From Zea mays (taxonomy: Eukaryota > Streptophyta > Magnoliopsida > Poales > Poaceae): 64,000 nt of DNA. This document shows positions 10,771 to 22,666 of the stretch, piece by piece. The stretch is from positions 81,278,683 to 81,342,682 of the forward strand of contig NC_050096.1 in NCBI RefSeq assembly GCF_902167145.1, in the 5' to 3' direction. The notes under the pieces are model-generated. The model had not been told where the DNA came from and made no database searches. It saw only the letters and a program-made list of their open reading frames with translations. Both the position numbers and the translations under genes were made by a program. The number at the start of each line of letters is the position of its first letter. Position 1 is the first letter of the stretch.

Positions 10771-11600
10771 CACTTGATATTATTACTGATTAATAAACAC
10801 TGATGAACGTACAACCATGTGGCACGCAAAACCCACCGAACGCTTGGCACTGGCAGGAACGACCTGGATCGGAGGTGCACGGAAAATGGTCGGCGTAGAA
10901 CTGTTCGAGATACAGTCAGAATTCTCGAGAAACCCTCGGACCTCCCTGCAACCGCAAAATGGAGCGCATATACGTGCAGGCGTGCAGCCGGATGAGGTGT
11001 CCCAAGTCACCCAACGATTTTTTTATTTGAAAGGGAGAGTCACCCAAAGATTGTTGTCCATACTTCAGTTTACGAGCAGTTTTTTTTTTATTAACAGCTC
11101 CTTTTACAGCTAGTGCAGGTGCAGATATATGGACTACACCGTATTTTCTGAGTACAAGACAAGTGCTGCAGATATATGCCGCGGACTTTCCAGTCTGTCA
11201 TGAGCTGCTCCCTACGACTCCTGCGTCCTACCAGCCCCCGTCGCGTACCCTACGAGTCGCGGCCCATGGACCCAGCCGCTGACGCGTGGCCTCGTAGGCG
11301 CCAGACAGCCGCGCGGTGCATGGACCGCGTTCACGGATACGGCTGTTCCCGACGGCGGCCCACCGATGGTTAACCCCAATCTGTTATCGTTAATGACATG
11401 ATCACTGTACAATTACGTACTATCTTTTGCAGAACAAACCCTCCGCGCCGGTCCGTGTCAGTGCACATAGTCACACACAGGTCCCTAGAAAGGAGCCTTC
11501 CTGTGATTTACTAGGAGTACTGATAGTGTCCTGGCTAAGATAATGCAATATCCAATGCAATCAACCACCCCCACTCGTCTATTTCGGCCTCCCACCTTCC
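10771..11600. other. Upstream region of the F-box gene, nothing else recognised
   Basis: Mixed sequence without a recognisable gene. GC content rises from about 11170. Promoter elements of the downstream gene may lie here, but I cannot identify a specific site. Confidence 0.4.
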
Positions 11601-11904
11601 TCTTTAAATTGCCCCTCCTATTCCCCCGTCCCGAAGCTAGAGGCTCTCTGGCGCCGACGGCCGACCCACACGCGCGTCCAGCGATTTCGCCGGGGGGAGA
11701 TCTTGCCATTCCGTGGAGCACCATCCGCGGTAGCCTAGCCGCGACTGGGGATCGGGGCTTGCGGGCCGTGGAGCCACCCAGAAGGTAGCCGGGAAAAGCT
11801 TGATCCGGCCGGGGACGGGGCCTTCGGAGGTTCGTCCCTCGATCGGGTGTCGTCTGCGAAAGCCGGGTCGAACAAATCGTCGCGACTGGAGGCGGCGCGG
11901 GGTC
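11601..11904 (+). promoter_or_regulatory. Probable core promoter and 5' leader of the F-box gene
   Basis: TTTAAAT at about 11603-11609 is the only TATA-like word at a sensible distance from the coding start, and is weak support for transcription starting near 11635. The leader is GC-rich. It holds upstream ATGs, including one at 11800 in frame with the main start; using that would add 35 Arg-rich residues. Confidence 0.35.
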
Positions 11905-13792
11905 ATGGGGGCGTGGGTCTCGGTCCTGCTCGGGATGGACGGAGCCGCGGCGGCCGGGCCTGCTGCTGTGGGCCTGGGCGACCTGCCGGAGCTCTGCGCC
12001 GCCCAGGTGCTGCTCCGGCTCGACCCGCCGGAGATCTGCAGGCTCGCGCAGGTCAACCACGCGTTCCGCGGCGCCGCGGGGGCTGACTTCGTGTGGGAAG
12101 CCAAGCTGCCGGAGAACTACAACTATCTGATGGAGTTCGTGGGGAGCGGCGACGAGGGGAAGCGGAGGCGGCGGCGGGCCGGGAAGAAGGAGATCTACGC
12201 GAGGCTCGCCAGGCCTGTGCCTTTTGGCGACGGCAAGAAGGTGAGATATTTTGCTTCCTCTTTTTTTTTTGTGGCTTTCTGTGAATTTTATTACGGGAAA
12301 ATTATACGAGCGGTTCTCTAGTTTACTAGAGGAGGATTCGAAGCCGCCTTCCTTGAATTCGTCATATTCTGTTTGCCCATGACCGAGTCCTTCCTAGTTA
12401 TGACCCCTGGAACATTTTTGTGGAGCTCAATTGGGGCAGTATTATCTTCCAATTGAAATAGGTCACTTCTTTTCCTTTTGGAAAATTGCGTTCTTCTTTT
12501 TGGGGCAGACTCAAATTAGTGGCAGGTAAATTGTTGTTCAGAAAATAGTTCTTCCTATCTTTATCTTCAATAAATCTTAACTGCTGTCGTGTGTAGGAAG
12601 GTCGCTACATTTTAGGCCCTAGTAGCGCGTATATCTTTTTTTGGCGGTTGAACAAGAACAGCATGACTAAAACTCGTATGTGTTTGCAAACTGTAGGAAT
12701 TCTGGTTGGACAAGAACAAAGGCATGATCTGTATGGCACTGTCGTCCAAAGCACTGGTGATTACTGGGATTGATGACAGAAGATACTGGCAACACATGCC
12801 AACTTCAGAATCGAGGTGAATATGGCTTTGATATCACATTTACTAATATTTGTCTGTTCAATTTATGCCAGTTTTCTGAAAACAAAGATGGTCTGTTGGC
12901 ATTAATTGCGATGGAATGGGCTGAAGATATTTACTCATGGTGTGATTGATCTGTTCCTTTTCTTTCTTAACTTAGCACGTCATTGATTTTATATTCAGCT
13001 TTCGAAAGTAGTGTTACTTTCTCCCTATAATGATTTATATGGATGAATACCTGGTCTCATAATTGTAGGTATTTATTTTAAGATCTGCATAAGCTTTTTT
13101 TTACCCTGGAACACAATAGATGTGAATGCATACATGTTGTCAAATGTTAGGATTGAGTAATTGAGCTGATTGTCTCTCTTGAACAAGAGAAGTAGCTTCC
13201 TGCCTCTTGCACAAGAGGCCTGCATCTGTTTTGCAATATTCATCTATAGAATGTTTAGAAGTAATCCAATTCAATATTTCTAGTTCAAAGTATAGGTGAT
13301 ATCATATTCTTGGAAGTCAAATATCTGACCAATAGTTATTGTTTCTTATCATGCAGATTCCAGTCTGTAGCCTACCTTCAGCAAATCTGGTGGTTTGAGG
13401 TGGTTGGTGAAGTCGATTTCTGCTTCCCTGTTGGAACATATAGCTTGTACTTCAGGGTCCATCTTGGGAAGTTCTACAGACGATTTGGCCGCCGCCAGTG
13501 CACCTCAGAGCATGTTCATGGTTGGGACAAGAAGCCTGTTCGCTTCCAGCTATCGACCTCTGACGGGCAGCAGGCATTGTCTCAGTGCTACCTGGAGGAG
13601 CCCGGGAGCTGGGTCCTGTACCATGCTGGCGATTTTGTGGCCTCAAAGCCTGACCAGCTGATGAAGCTGAAGTTCTCCATGGCACAGATCGACTGCACGC
13701 ACACAAAAGGCGGGCTGTGCATCGACTCGGTTCTTATCTATCCAAAAGGGAAGGGGTTTCACCAGGAGAGGGTGGTCAGGTCTCAGAAATGA
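11905..13792 (+). CDS. F-box protein with phloem protein 2 domain (PP2-A13-like)
   Basis: Three exons (11905-12240, 12697-12815, 13357-13792) with GT/AG borders join in frame to 296 residues. The F-box spans residues 23-68 ([19 protein letters not shown], then EICRLAQVN and DFVWEAKLP). Such F-boxes bind SKP1 in SCF ubiquitin ligases. The rest is a PP2 (lectin-like) domain with the family landmarks [48 protein letters not shown] and [17 protein letters not shown]. It probably recruits glycosylated or other target proteins for ubiquitination. Length and domain order agree with Arabidopsis PP2-A13-type proteins. I chose the ATG at 11905 because MGA- starts are usual in this family. An Arg run (residues 86-91) and a GC-rich exon 1 are grass-typical. 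The gene reads as intact. Confidence 0.93.
12241..12696 (+). other. Intron 1 of the F-box gene
   Basis: Begins GTGAGA directly after the AAG codon and ends in TGTAG before GAATTCTGG. Phase 0. No element was recognised inside. Confidence 0.9.
12816..13356 (+). other. Intron 2 of the F-box gene
   Basis: Begins GTGAAT and ends ATGCAG. It splits an Arg codon (AG/A). AT-rich, with no inserted element recognised. Confidence 0.9.
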
Positions 13793-14090
13793 GGGTTGTA
13801 GATGTTGTGGAGGTATTCACATTAGGATGTTAGAGCAAATGCAGCTTGCAGCCTGATCTTATTTTTACTTTGGGCTCTAGTTCGCAGCAGAGGTGAAGTG
13901 TATGTGGTTGTAGAACTCAGGTATTGTGTGGTCAGGTGACCACCAGAGTGCTCTGTCAGTCCTTTGGCAAGGTCGTTTTCGCCCCCCTTCAGCTGAATTT
14001 GGACAGCGAGATAGCCATGAAACTGTACTGAAATGAGTTCGAAGGTGTCATTCCCAGTTTCTAATTTGCTTTCTACTGCTTAGTTTCGGA
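13793..14090 (+). other. Probable 3' untranslated region of the F-box gene
   Basis: Follows the TGA stop. The composition is transcript-like, but I see no clean AATAAA signal, so the end point is a guess. Confidence 0.4.
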
Positions 14091-14159
14091 TGCTCCCTTT
14101 TTCCTATTTGTCATGATCCGGTCTTGACTTGGTCTTAACTTAATATTAAGAATCATTAT

Positions 14160-14530
14160 TATGATTATAAGTATCGTGTGCATTTAAAGTTTAATTTAGA
14201 AACTAAGAGGCGGAGAAACTTAATAAACCTGAAGCATTATTATCATGAGCATCAGGCATCTGAAATTTAATGTAGAATAAATTCAATTTAGAAGCATCGC
14301 ATCTGGAATTCAATTTAGAAGTCTCATGTGCATGTGAAATTTAATTTAGAAACTAAAAAATCATTTAGAATAAATTCAATTTAGCACCTGAAATTCAAAC
14401 TAGAAGTGTCATATGCATTTGAAATTTAATTTAGAAACTAAAAGGTAGAGGATAAATTTGAAATTTAATTTAAAAGCTAAGATGGAGAGAACCTAAACAA
14501 TTTTCAATTTAGAAACTCAGAGAAACTAAA
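14160..14530. repeat. Degenerate AT-rich repeat cluster
   Basis: The word GAAATTTAATTTAGAAACTA and variants (ATTCAATTTAGAAG) recur about eight times at irregular spacing. Non-coding. It may be an old minisatellite or a decayed element. Confidence 0.6.
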
Positions 14531-14819
14531 AGGTGCAGCAACTGAGCACAGAGTATTGAGCTAGACGTTTGATTTTAATCCGTACCGACTATTTCTATAG
14601 TGTTTTGTTTATATAGATTTTTATATAGAGGTTTGATTTTAATCAGTATTGGTTTTTACTGTTTCTATAATGTTTTGTTTTCTATAGATTGTAGCAGTCT
14701 GAACAACTAAGTTTTATCTGAAGCGAACAGTAAGCAAACAACATAAGAGAAACTGAATAATTAAGTACTTAGTGTTTTGATAGAACAAATCATCCAAACT
14801 GAATAATTCTGAGTACTTA

Positions 14820-15207
14820 GTATTTTACGGAACAGGTCATCTCTCCTTACCATAGAACATTTCTTTGGAGTTTTGATGGAACCGATCATCGTCATCCGTT
14901 TTTATCATGAAATATTCCGTTGAAACATTAACATAGATTTACAGTAGCTGTCAGTACTTCCGTACTGACATACCGTATCATACAATATGCTCTGGCGGAT
15001 ATCTGACGTGATGATCCATCCTTACCATGAAAGCTTTGGCAGGTCATACTTTCATGGTCTTGCAAATCATTTGACGTGATGAACCATCCTTACCACAAAA
15101 CATTCCATTAGAACGTTACAATAGATTTACACTTGTCCTTATCACAGAACATTTTGTTGGAACAATAACATAGATTTACAGCTGTGTGATACTTTCATGG
15201 TATGACA
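14820..15207. repeat. Degenerate repeats, possible decayed LTR
   Basis: Two kinds of words recur: AACATAGATTTACAG-type (about 14930, 15120, 15170) and CTTACCATGAA/CTTACCACAAA with TGACGTGATGA. The word GCTCTGGCGGATATC here and GCTCCAGCGGATCATCC at about 15665 look related. That would put both sides of the Stowaway-like insert in one old repeat. Confidence 0.35.
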
Positions 15208-15209
15208 TA

Positions 15210-15589
15210 CTCCATCCATTTCAAATTATAATCTGTTTGACTTTTTTAGTTCAAGTTTGGTTGACTGTTTTAATGTGGGATAAGTTGGGTTGTAAAGTGT
15301 ATCTTTCTAGCTTTCCAACGTTACTTAGAACATCGAAACCGGAGTCCGTATGTGGCCTGAGCGTTCCTTTTCATGAGACCCACCTCTGGAGTCTGAACCT
15401 GATTCGTGAATAAACTAGACTTCAACTCTCTTATTAAAATCTTTTCATAATTATTATTAATCTTTATCATTTAGAATATAGTATACTTTAACTATGGCTT
15501 TGAATTTGTTATTTTTCGCAAAATATTCGAATAAGACGAACCGATCAAACTTGATAAAAAAGACAAATGAATTATAAATTGGATCAGAG
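15210..15589. mobile_element. Stowaway-like (Tc1/mariner) element
   Basis: The left end CTCCATCCATTTCAAATTA continues into TTTGACTTTTTT. The reverse-complemented right end is CTCTGATCCAATTTATAATT followed by a TTTGTCTTTTTT-type run. These match the CTCCCTCCGTTTCAAATTATAA-type ends of grass Stowaway elements. TA precedes the left end (15208-15209), but the right TA is not intact. It is about 380 bp and non-coding. Confidence 0.65.
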
Positions 15590-15910
15590 GAATATCATTC
15601 TTTCATGCTCTGGTGGATCATCTGGCGTGATCCATAAATCTTTTTATCAACACATATCATGTGTGCTCCAGCGGATCATCCGGTGTGATCGACGAATGTC
15701 AATGCACATAATCAATATGTCACTTGTGGAGCTTCATCGCTTGTCAGCCCACCTATCCTATCCACTTCATGGAGAGGCAAATTCAGGCCACCAGGAAGCT
15801 CTCCCACTCACACCCTCACTTTTTCGTTCCTCCCACTCAGTCTCTCTAGACTCACACACGCACTCAAGCTATGGAGTAACGGTGAAAGAATCAAGATGTT
15901 CAAGAGAGAG
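15590..15910. other. Intergenic, possible repeat remnant
   Basis: Holds two imperfect copies of GGATCATC(T/C)GG(C/T)GTGATC (about 15613 and 15671) and a pyrimidine-rich run near 15800-15860. No gene was recognised. It may continue the possible decayed LTR at 14820-15207. Confidence 0.35.
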
Positions 15911-15915
15911 GTTAT

Positions 15916-16749
15916 TGTTGAATAATTAGACAAATTCCAGATTAAATTCCGAATATAAATCATGACCAAATCAGAAGAACTGAAGTAAAAAGCCAAATCA
16001 GATGATGCGTACTGATTAGACATACTGATAGATGACGCGCGCCGGAATCAGCAGGGTCGACGACGTCGAAGCAGCGAAGTTAGCAGAGTCGACAAGATCA
16101 CGAGCAGTCGCGTGAAGACGCTTCCCAAAAACCTTATTCGTCCTCTCCCGGCGCAGGATCTAGAAGACGAAGGGTTCTGGAGACCTGCTCTCCTGATCGC
16201 AGATGCACGTCTGCGGTCAGGATGAAGGGAACTGGAAAGGCGGCTCAGCTATGAAGAGAGGCGAAAGTGAAACTGGGATGATTTGGATGCTGGCTGTCGG
16301 GCTCCTTTTATAGGGCCGAGTCTGCGACCTCCGATCTTATCCGCCCACAAAAATCTCGCGTTTAGTTGAGATTTTATAACGATCGGTTAGGATAAACGTA
16401 ACAACCAAGAAACCAAAAAATCAAACGGCAAAAGGTAGCCGCGCCCCCGCAAGGCGAGGGGCCGGATTTCGGCGGACCATTCACGCGCATGTCGTGCGCC
16501 CTTCGCCCCGCCCAGGCCAGGCCAGGCGAGCGAGCGCGCGCGCGTGTGGCTCTCCACACTCTCTCCTCTCATCCATGACTTGGTGAGTGAGTGTGGCTTC
16601 CATATTTAAGCTAGCTCTACTCCACTAGAACTAGCAATATGGTGCTATTGGTTCCACCTATTCCCTAGCCATCCACTTATATGGGCTTTTGTGATTTTCC
16701 TGGGATTTATTTGAATTTCTCAATTGGGCCTAGCCCATAAATCCTAACA
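15916..16749 (-). repeat. Copia 3' LTR (element orientation)
   Basis: 834-bp terminal repeat with TGTTG...AACA-type ends on the plus strand. It abuts the polypurine tract at 16750. It is about 96% identical by eye to the copy at 21238-22069, with a length difference from a short GC-rich run near 16500. Confidence 0.9.
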
Positions 16750-17313
16750 ATCCCCCACCAGATCTCAAATGCACATCTGCAGTTTTCGCCACTGTTCACT
16801 ACTGTTTAATATACTAGTTTTTCAGCAGAGACTGTTAAGTTGAACTTCCGCCTAGAACTCCAAGCTACACCAACCCACAACTTGGACAATGGACTATGCC
16901 TTGAATTGCAAGTTTTGCGTGAATGGGTTTCACTTGAAGTCATGACCAGTACTTGGCTACCAGTAGTCCCCTTCTCGGGTGGAGCATATACGTCGTACTC
17001 CAAGGTCTCTTCATGAGTTTACTAGAGATCACCCAAATCTCATAGACTGCGACGTTAGACAGTCTAACTCATATAGGTGTGTTCTTTCAAAGAATGTTCT
17101 GCAGGACAGCATCTTCGCTAATACAAGCCAACAGAACACATTAAGGCACAAAGCCAACCTGCCTTACAACATTTGAGAGTATTGCATCTTTAGTTCTTTA
17201 CTTAGAGAGGGTCAAAGGTTACTCTCCTCAGTTCACCAATGGCTTGTTCTTCCCAGGACCTAATTCACGGGATCTCCGATCACATAGACTGAGTTTCCAC
17301 CATGGCAACTTTA

Positions 17314-19368
17314 TTCGGGTCTCATACCCATCTCTCTCGATGCGATTTCTATCACATTACGTGGTAGTCCCTTGGTAAAAGGATCTGCCAGATTTTTATC
17401 TGTTGAAATATAAGTCACACTTATAACTCCAGAGTTTCTCAACTTTCTGACAGACTTCAATCGTCTTTTGACATGTCTTGATGACTTTCCATTATCCTTA
17501 GAACTCGTCACTTTAGCAATCACTGTTTTATTGTCACAGTTCATAAGGATAGCTGGTATTGGTTTCTCAACCACCGGCAAGTCCATCAAGAGTTCACGCA
17601 ACCATTCTGCCTCAACGGTTGCTGTGTCAAGTGCAGCTAGCTCAGCTTCCATGGTTGACCTCGTCAAGATGGTATGCTTGCATGACCTCCATGATACCGC
17701 ACCTCCACCAATAGTAAAGACATAACCACTGGTGGCATAAAGCTCGTCTACATCAGATATCCAGTTCGAATCACTATATCCTTCAAGTACTGCATGCTGG
17801 CCAGAATAGTGAATTCCATAACTCATTGTACCTTGCAGGTAGCGCATAACCCGCTCAAGTGCATGCCAATGATCAGTCCCGGGGTTTGACATGAACCTAC
17901 TCAATTTGCTCATAGTAAACGAGATATCGGGCCTTGTTGCACCAGCAAGATACATGAGTGAACCGTCAATCTAAGAGTATCTCAATTGGTCTAAACCAAT
18001 TCTCTTGTTCTTTCGCAGTGTCACACTGGGATCATAAGGTGTTGGAGAAGGTTTGCACTCAGAGAAGCCAAATCGCTTCAAAACCTTTTCAACATAGTGA
18101 GATTGCGAGAGAGTAATCCCACCATCTGCCTTAATCAGCTTGATGTTTAGAATCACATCAGCTTCTCCCAGATCTTTCATATCAAAACTCTTTGATAGAA
18201 AAGACTTGACTTCATTGATCACATCAATGTTTGTGCCAAATATCAATATATCATCACCATATAAGCACAATATAACTCCTTCGCCCCCACCACAACGATA
18301 ATATACACACATGTCTGCCTCATTAATGGCAAAGCCTGCAGACGTTAGAGTCGTGTCAAACTTCTCATGCCAATGCTTTGGTGCTTGCTTCAGACCATAC
18401 AAAGATTTCAATAACTTGCACACCTTGATTTCTTGACCCTTTACTACAAATCCATCAGGCTGTTCCATATAGATTTCCTCGTCCAGCTCTCCATTAAGAA
18501 AAGCTGTCTTTACATCTATCTGATGAACAAGGAGACCATACGAGGCAGCCAAAGAAAGTAGTACTCGAATAGTGGTCATTCTAGCAACAGGTGAGTAAGT
18601 ATCAAAGAAGTCTTCTCCTTCTTTCGGAGTATAGCCTTTAGCCACAAGCCTACCCTTGTACTTTTCAATTGTACCATCAGGCTTGAGCTTCTTTTTAAAC
18701 ACCCACTTACAACCCACAGGTTTGCATCCATAGGGTCGATCAGTGACTTCCCACGTACCATTTGAAAGAATGGAGACCATCTCATTATGAACTGCTTCTT
18801 TCCAATCATCTGCATCTGGAGATGCAAATGCTTCTGCAATGGTAGTAGGAGTATCATCCACAAGGTACACAATAAAATCATCACCAAAGGATTTTTCAAC
18901 CCTTTGTCTCTTGCTCCTTTTAGGAGCATCATTGTCATCCTCCTCTAGGACAATTTCATGTGGCTGTTCAAAACTCTCAATAGGTGTACTATGTTCAGGA
19001 GTTATCTCAAAAGAGTATCTAGAATTGCTATGAATGTCTTTCATTGGAAATATATGTTCAAAGAAAGTAGCATCACGTGATTCCATAATAGTATCAACAT
19101 ACACATCAGGAACTTCAGATTTAACTACTAAAAATCTATATGCTATGCTACACGAAGCATATCCAAGAAAGACACAATCCACTGTCCTTGGACCAAGCTT
19201 GCGCTTTTTATTAATTGGTACATTGACTTTCGCCATGCACCCCCAAGTGCGCAAGTATGAATGTGATGGTTTTCTCCCAACCCACTTCTCATAAGGGGTT
19301 TTCTCTTCTTTGCCCATAGGAATTCTATTCAGAACATGACATGAAGTCAGGACTGCCTCCCCCACCAT
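17314..19368 (-). pseudogene. Copia reverse transcriptase and RNase H
   Basis: The end of integrase (CHVLNRIPMGKEEKTPYE) leads into the RVT_2 reverse transcriptase with GCKWVFKKKLKPDGTIEKYK, the HQIDVKTAFLNGELDEEIY block, [12 protein letters not shown] and the catalytic CLYGDDILIFG, where the usual VDD is GDD. A TAG at 17971-17973 stands where LRYSQIDGSL is expected (CAG to TAG). RNase H follows: MYLAGATRPDISF, GYSDSNW, STMEAELAAL and NLADPFTKGL. Confidence 0.9.
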
Positions 19369-19673
19369 GCCTTAGATAAACCACAAGTGTCTAACATGGC
19401 ATTCACCAGGTCAGTCAACATACGGTTTTTCCTTTCAGCAATCCCGTTTGACTCGGGTGAATAGGGAGGAGTCCTCTCATGAATAATGCCATGTTCTGCA
19501 CAGAAATCATCAAAGACTTTGGGAAAGAACTCGCCACCATGATCTGATCTAAGACGTTTGATCTTTCTCTCTAGTTGGTTTTCAACTTCAGCCTTATAGA
19601 TTTTAAAGTAGTCTAAAGCCTCATCTTTAGTTTTTAGCAAGTATACATAGCAAAAATCTAGACGCATCATCAA
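19347..19673 (-). pseudogene. Copia integrase core
   Basis: Contains IKRLRSDHGGEFFPKVF and PPYSPESNGIAERKNRML, the D and E parts of the DDE integrase catalytic core. Frame breaks on each side (about 19650 and 19360) separate it from Gag-protease and from reverse transcriptase. Confidence 0.88.
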
Positions 19674-21230
19674 TCAATGTCATGAAGTATCTCTTACCAC
19701 CCTTTGTCAACACACCATTCATCTCACAAAGATCAGAATGTATGAGTTCTAGCGGTGCCAGGTGTCTCTCCTCAGCAGCCTTATGAGGCTTTCGAGGTTG
19801 CTTCGACTGCACACAACTATGGCACTTAGAACCTTTGACTATGGTGATATTCGGAATTAAACTCATGGTTGCAAGCCGATACATAGAGCCAAAATTAATA
19901 TGACACAAACGAGAATGCCACATACTCGCAAGATCATCAACATTAGCGCAAATATGGTTCACAGACTTATTATTGAAATCTAACAGAGAAAAGCGGAACA
20001 AGCCTCCGCAATCATAGCATTTACCAATAAATTGTCCAGACTTGGACACAACTAATTTATTGGACTCCAAAACTACCTTGAACCCATCTCTACATAGAAG
20101 GGTTCTGCTAACGAGATTCTTGTGTATAGAAGGGACATGATGCACGTTCTTCAGCTGCACGATCTTTCCCGAAGTAAACTTCAGATCCACCGTGCCAGTG
20201 CCATGAACAGAAGCATGTGACCCATTCCCCATTAGGACGGAAGAATCCCGGGTGCCCTGATAAGAAGAGAACAAGTTAATGTCAGAACACACATGAACAT
20301 TAGCATCAGTATCAAGCCACCAGCTAGGTGATTGAAATACTGAGAAGATGAAAGGTAAATTACCATACCCTTTGCCTTCCCCATTGCTAGCGACCACTGT
20401 GTTGACATTGCCCTTTTTGCCACGGCGATCCGCTCGATCAGGACAATCCTTGGCAAAATGACCCGCCTCGCCACATGCGAAACATGTCAATTCAGCCTTG
20501 TTCTTCTTCTTCTTGAAGTTGGTAGTTTTGTTGGGCTTGTTAGATTTTGGCTTTCCTTTGCCCTTGTTGTGGTTCCTTTGAACCATGTTGGCGCTGGAGT
20601 GGCCCTCGCCTCCTTTAGATCCCGTCTCCTTAGCCCGAGCTTTCTCCTCAACATCCAGAGACGCTATCAGATTTTCAACTGATATCTCATGTCTCTTATG
20701 TTTCAGAGATGTGGCGAAGTTCCTCCATGTAGAAGGCAACTTTGCAATAATGCACCCAGCCACAAATCGGTCAGGAAGGACTATCTTAAGGTGGTCGAGC
20801 TCCTTGGCTATACACTGTATTTCATGAGCTTGCTCTATAATAGAGCGATTATCAACCATCTTATAATCATGAAAGCTCTCCATGATATACAGTTCACTGC
20901 CAGCATCTGATGCACCATACTTAGTAGTAAGTGCATCCCACAACTCTTTCCCATTTGTGTACTGAATATTCGCATCAACCAGACGGTCAACAAGGGCGCT
21001 AAGAACAGCTCCCGTAAAGATAGTATTGGCATGGTCGTACTCTTTCTCCTGTTCAGGAGTCAGTGGACCCTCAGGTCTGCCTTTACTAACATGGAAGACA
21101 TTCATAGCAGTAAGACAGAGCGTGGCCTTGACTTTCCATCTCTTAAAGTGCATACCATTAAACTTTTCTGGCTTCAGCGCGTCGGCAAAAGCAGCTATAG
21201 AAAAACTAGAAAATTGTCTACAATATGGTT
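19640..21230 (-). pseudogene. Copia Gag, protease and start of integrase
   Basis: From about 21200 down: the Gag sequence LKPEKFNGMHFKRWKVKA, a CCHC zinc knuckle CFACGEAGHFAKDC (about 20430-20480), the protease region WWLDTDANVHVC where the catalytic DSG appears as DTD, then the GAG-pre-integrase SMWHSRLCHINF, the zinc-binding CHSC and DLCEMNGVLTKGGKRYF. The altered protease triad suggests loss of function. The frame continues upstream into the LTR without a stop, so the true start is unclear; there is almost no leader between LTR and Gag. The frame shifts near 19640-19670. Confidence 0.88.
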
Positions 21231-21237
21231 TTTGGAT

Positions 21238-22069
21238 TGTTGAATAATTAGACAAATTCCAGATTAAATTTTGAATATAAATCATGACCAAATCAGAAGA
21301 ACTGAAGTAAAAAGCCAAATCAGATGATGCGTACTGATTAGACATACTGATAGATGGCGCGCGCCGGAATCAGCAGGGTCGACGACGTTGAAGCAGCGAA
21401 GTCAGCAGAGTCGACGAGGTCAGAAGATCACGAGCAGTCGCGTGAAGACGCTTCCCAAAAACCTTATTCGCCCTCTCCCAGTGCAGGATCTAGAAGACGA
21501 AGGGTTCCGGAGACCTGCTCTCCTGATCGCAGATGCACGTCTGCGGTCGGGATGAAGGGAACTGGAAAGGCGACTCAGCTATGAAGAGAGGCGAAAGTGA
21601 AACTGGGATGATTTGGATGCTGGCTGCCGGGCTCCTTTTATAGGGCCGAGTACGCGACCTCCGATCTTATCCGCCCACGAAAATCTCGCGTTCAGTTGAG
21701 ATTTTATAGCGATCGGTTAGGATAAACGTAACAGCCAAGAAACCAAAAAATCAAAGGGCAAAAGGTAGCCGCACCCTCGCAAGGCGAGGGGCTGGATTTC
21801 GGCGGACCATTCACGCGCATGTCGTGCGCCCGCGCCCTTCGCCCCGGCCAGGCTAGCGAGCGCGTGTGGCTCTCCACACTCTCTCCTCTCATCCATGACT
21901 TGGTGAGTGAGTGTGGCTTCCATATTTAAGCTAGCTCTACTCCACTAGAACTAGCAATATGGTGTTATTGGTTCCACCTATTCCCTAGCCATCCACTTAT
22001 ATGAGCTTTTGTGATTTTTCTGGGATTTATTTGAATTTCTCAATTAGGTCTAGCCCATAAATCCTAACA
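21238..22069 (-). repeat. Copia 5' LTR (element orientation)
   Basis: 832-bp partner of the LTR at 15916-16749. A plus-strand CTTTTATAGGGCC word at about 21636 (and 16307) could be reverse-oriented promoter sequence, but I cannot assign a TATA box with confidence. The first internal base is at 21237 on the minus strand. No initiator-Met-type primer site (TGGTATCAGAG) follows it. Confidence 0.9.
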
Positions 22070-22074
22070 GTTAA

Positions 22075-22663
22075 TTGGGCTAATCTAAATTTTTAGTGGC
22101 AATTAAATCTTATGGAACAACTCACTTTATTTTTTGTGGCTAATAGTGTCGTGGTATTGACCCACGACAAGTAGATTTATAGGTTAGGATCGATGGCTTA
22201 TTCTTAAACCTGACTTGTCCATCTTACTTGCTCCTGTGCTGGCAGGCTTGGCGTGCGGTGTTGACAGTGACAGCCTCGGCTCGGTTGTTCGTCGCCGTCG
22301 GTCATAGCACAATCAGATGGTAATATATAATATGGTACCGTACGCCCACCAACCAACGCACACGCACGCCGATGGATGAAGATAACGCCACTGTATGTAT
22401 GTACGACTGAATCAGCTGCTGTTTCCATCTGAAACCGCTGCCGTGTTTGCGTTGCGTGGCATCCTTTTGTCGCGCGCTCAAGCACGGTTTTAGCTTAAAC
22501 TTCAGTCAAAATTAGAGCAAACAATCAAACATATATCGACTATTCAGCGACCACACCTATTTTGCAGAGGGGCGAGCCCTGTATGGCTGTATGTCGTCGT
22601 CATCGCAACCATCAGGCGGTGGTCCTACTCGTGCTATGTAGGGTTGTACACTAGAGATAATAT
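22075..22663. other. Intergenic, nothing recognised
   Basis: Mixed-composition sequence next to the Copia insertion. No gene or repeat was recognised. Confidence 0.5.
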
Positions 22664-22666
22664 TTA

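Larger units (their letters stand above)
15916..22069 (-). mobile_element. Decayed Copia (Ty1-type) LTR retrotransposon
   Basis: LTRs of 834 bp (15916-16749) and 832 bp (21238-22069) begin TGTTGAATAATTAG and end ATCCTAACA. Flanks are GTTAT (15911-15915) and GTTAA (22070-22074), a one-mismatch 5-bp TSD. The internal frames lie on the minus strand in the order gag, protease, integrase, reverse transcriptase, RNase H, which defines Copia. The polypurine tract is GGTGGGGGAT (minus strand, about 16750-16759). By hand count the LTRs differ at roughly 29 positions (about 3.5%) plus small indels. Two frameshifts and one nonsense codon break the polyprotein. Confidence 0.93.

Noticed and set aside
11485..12104. 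Open frames antisense to exon 1 of the F-box gene
   Set aside because: Shadow of a GC-rich exon; the sense strand has a clear spliced protein family match.
15916..22069. Copia element as the partner of the Opie/Ji element
   Set aside because: LTR ends, LTR length and Gag type all differ; it is a separate family.
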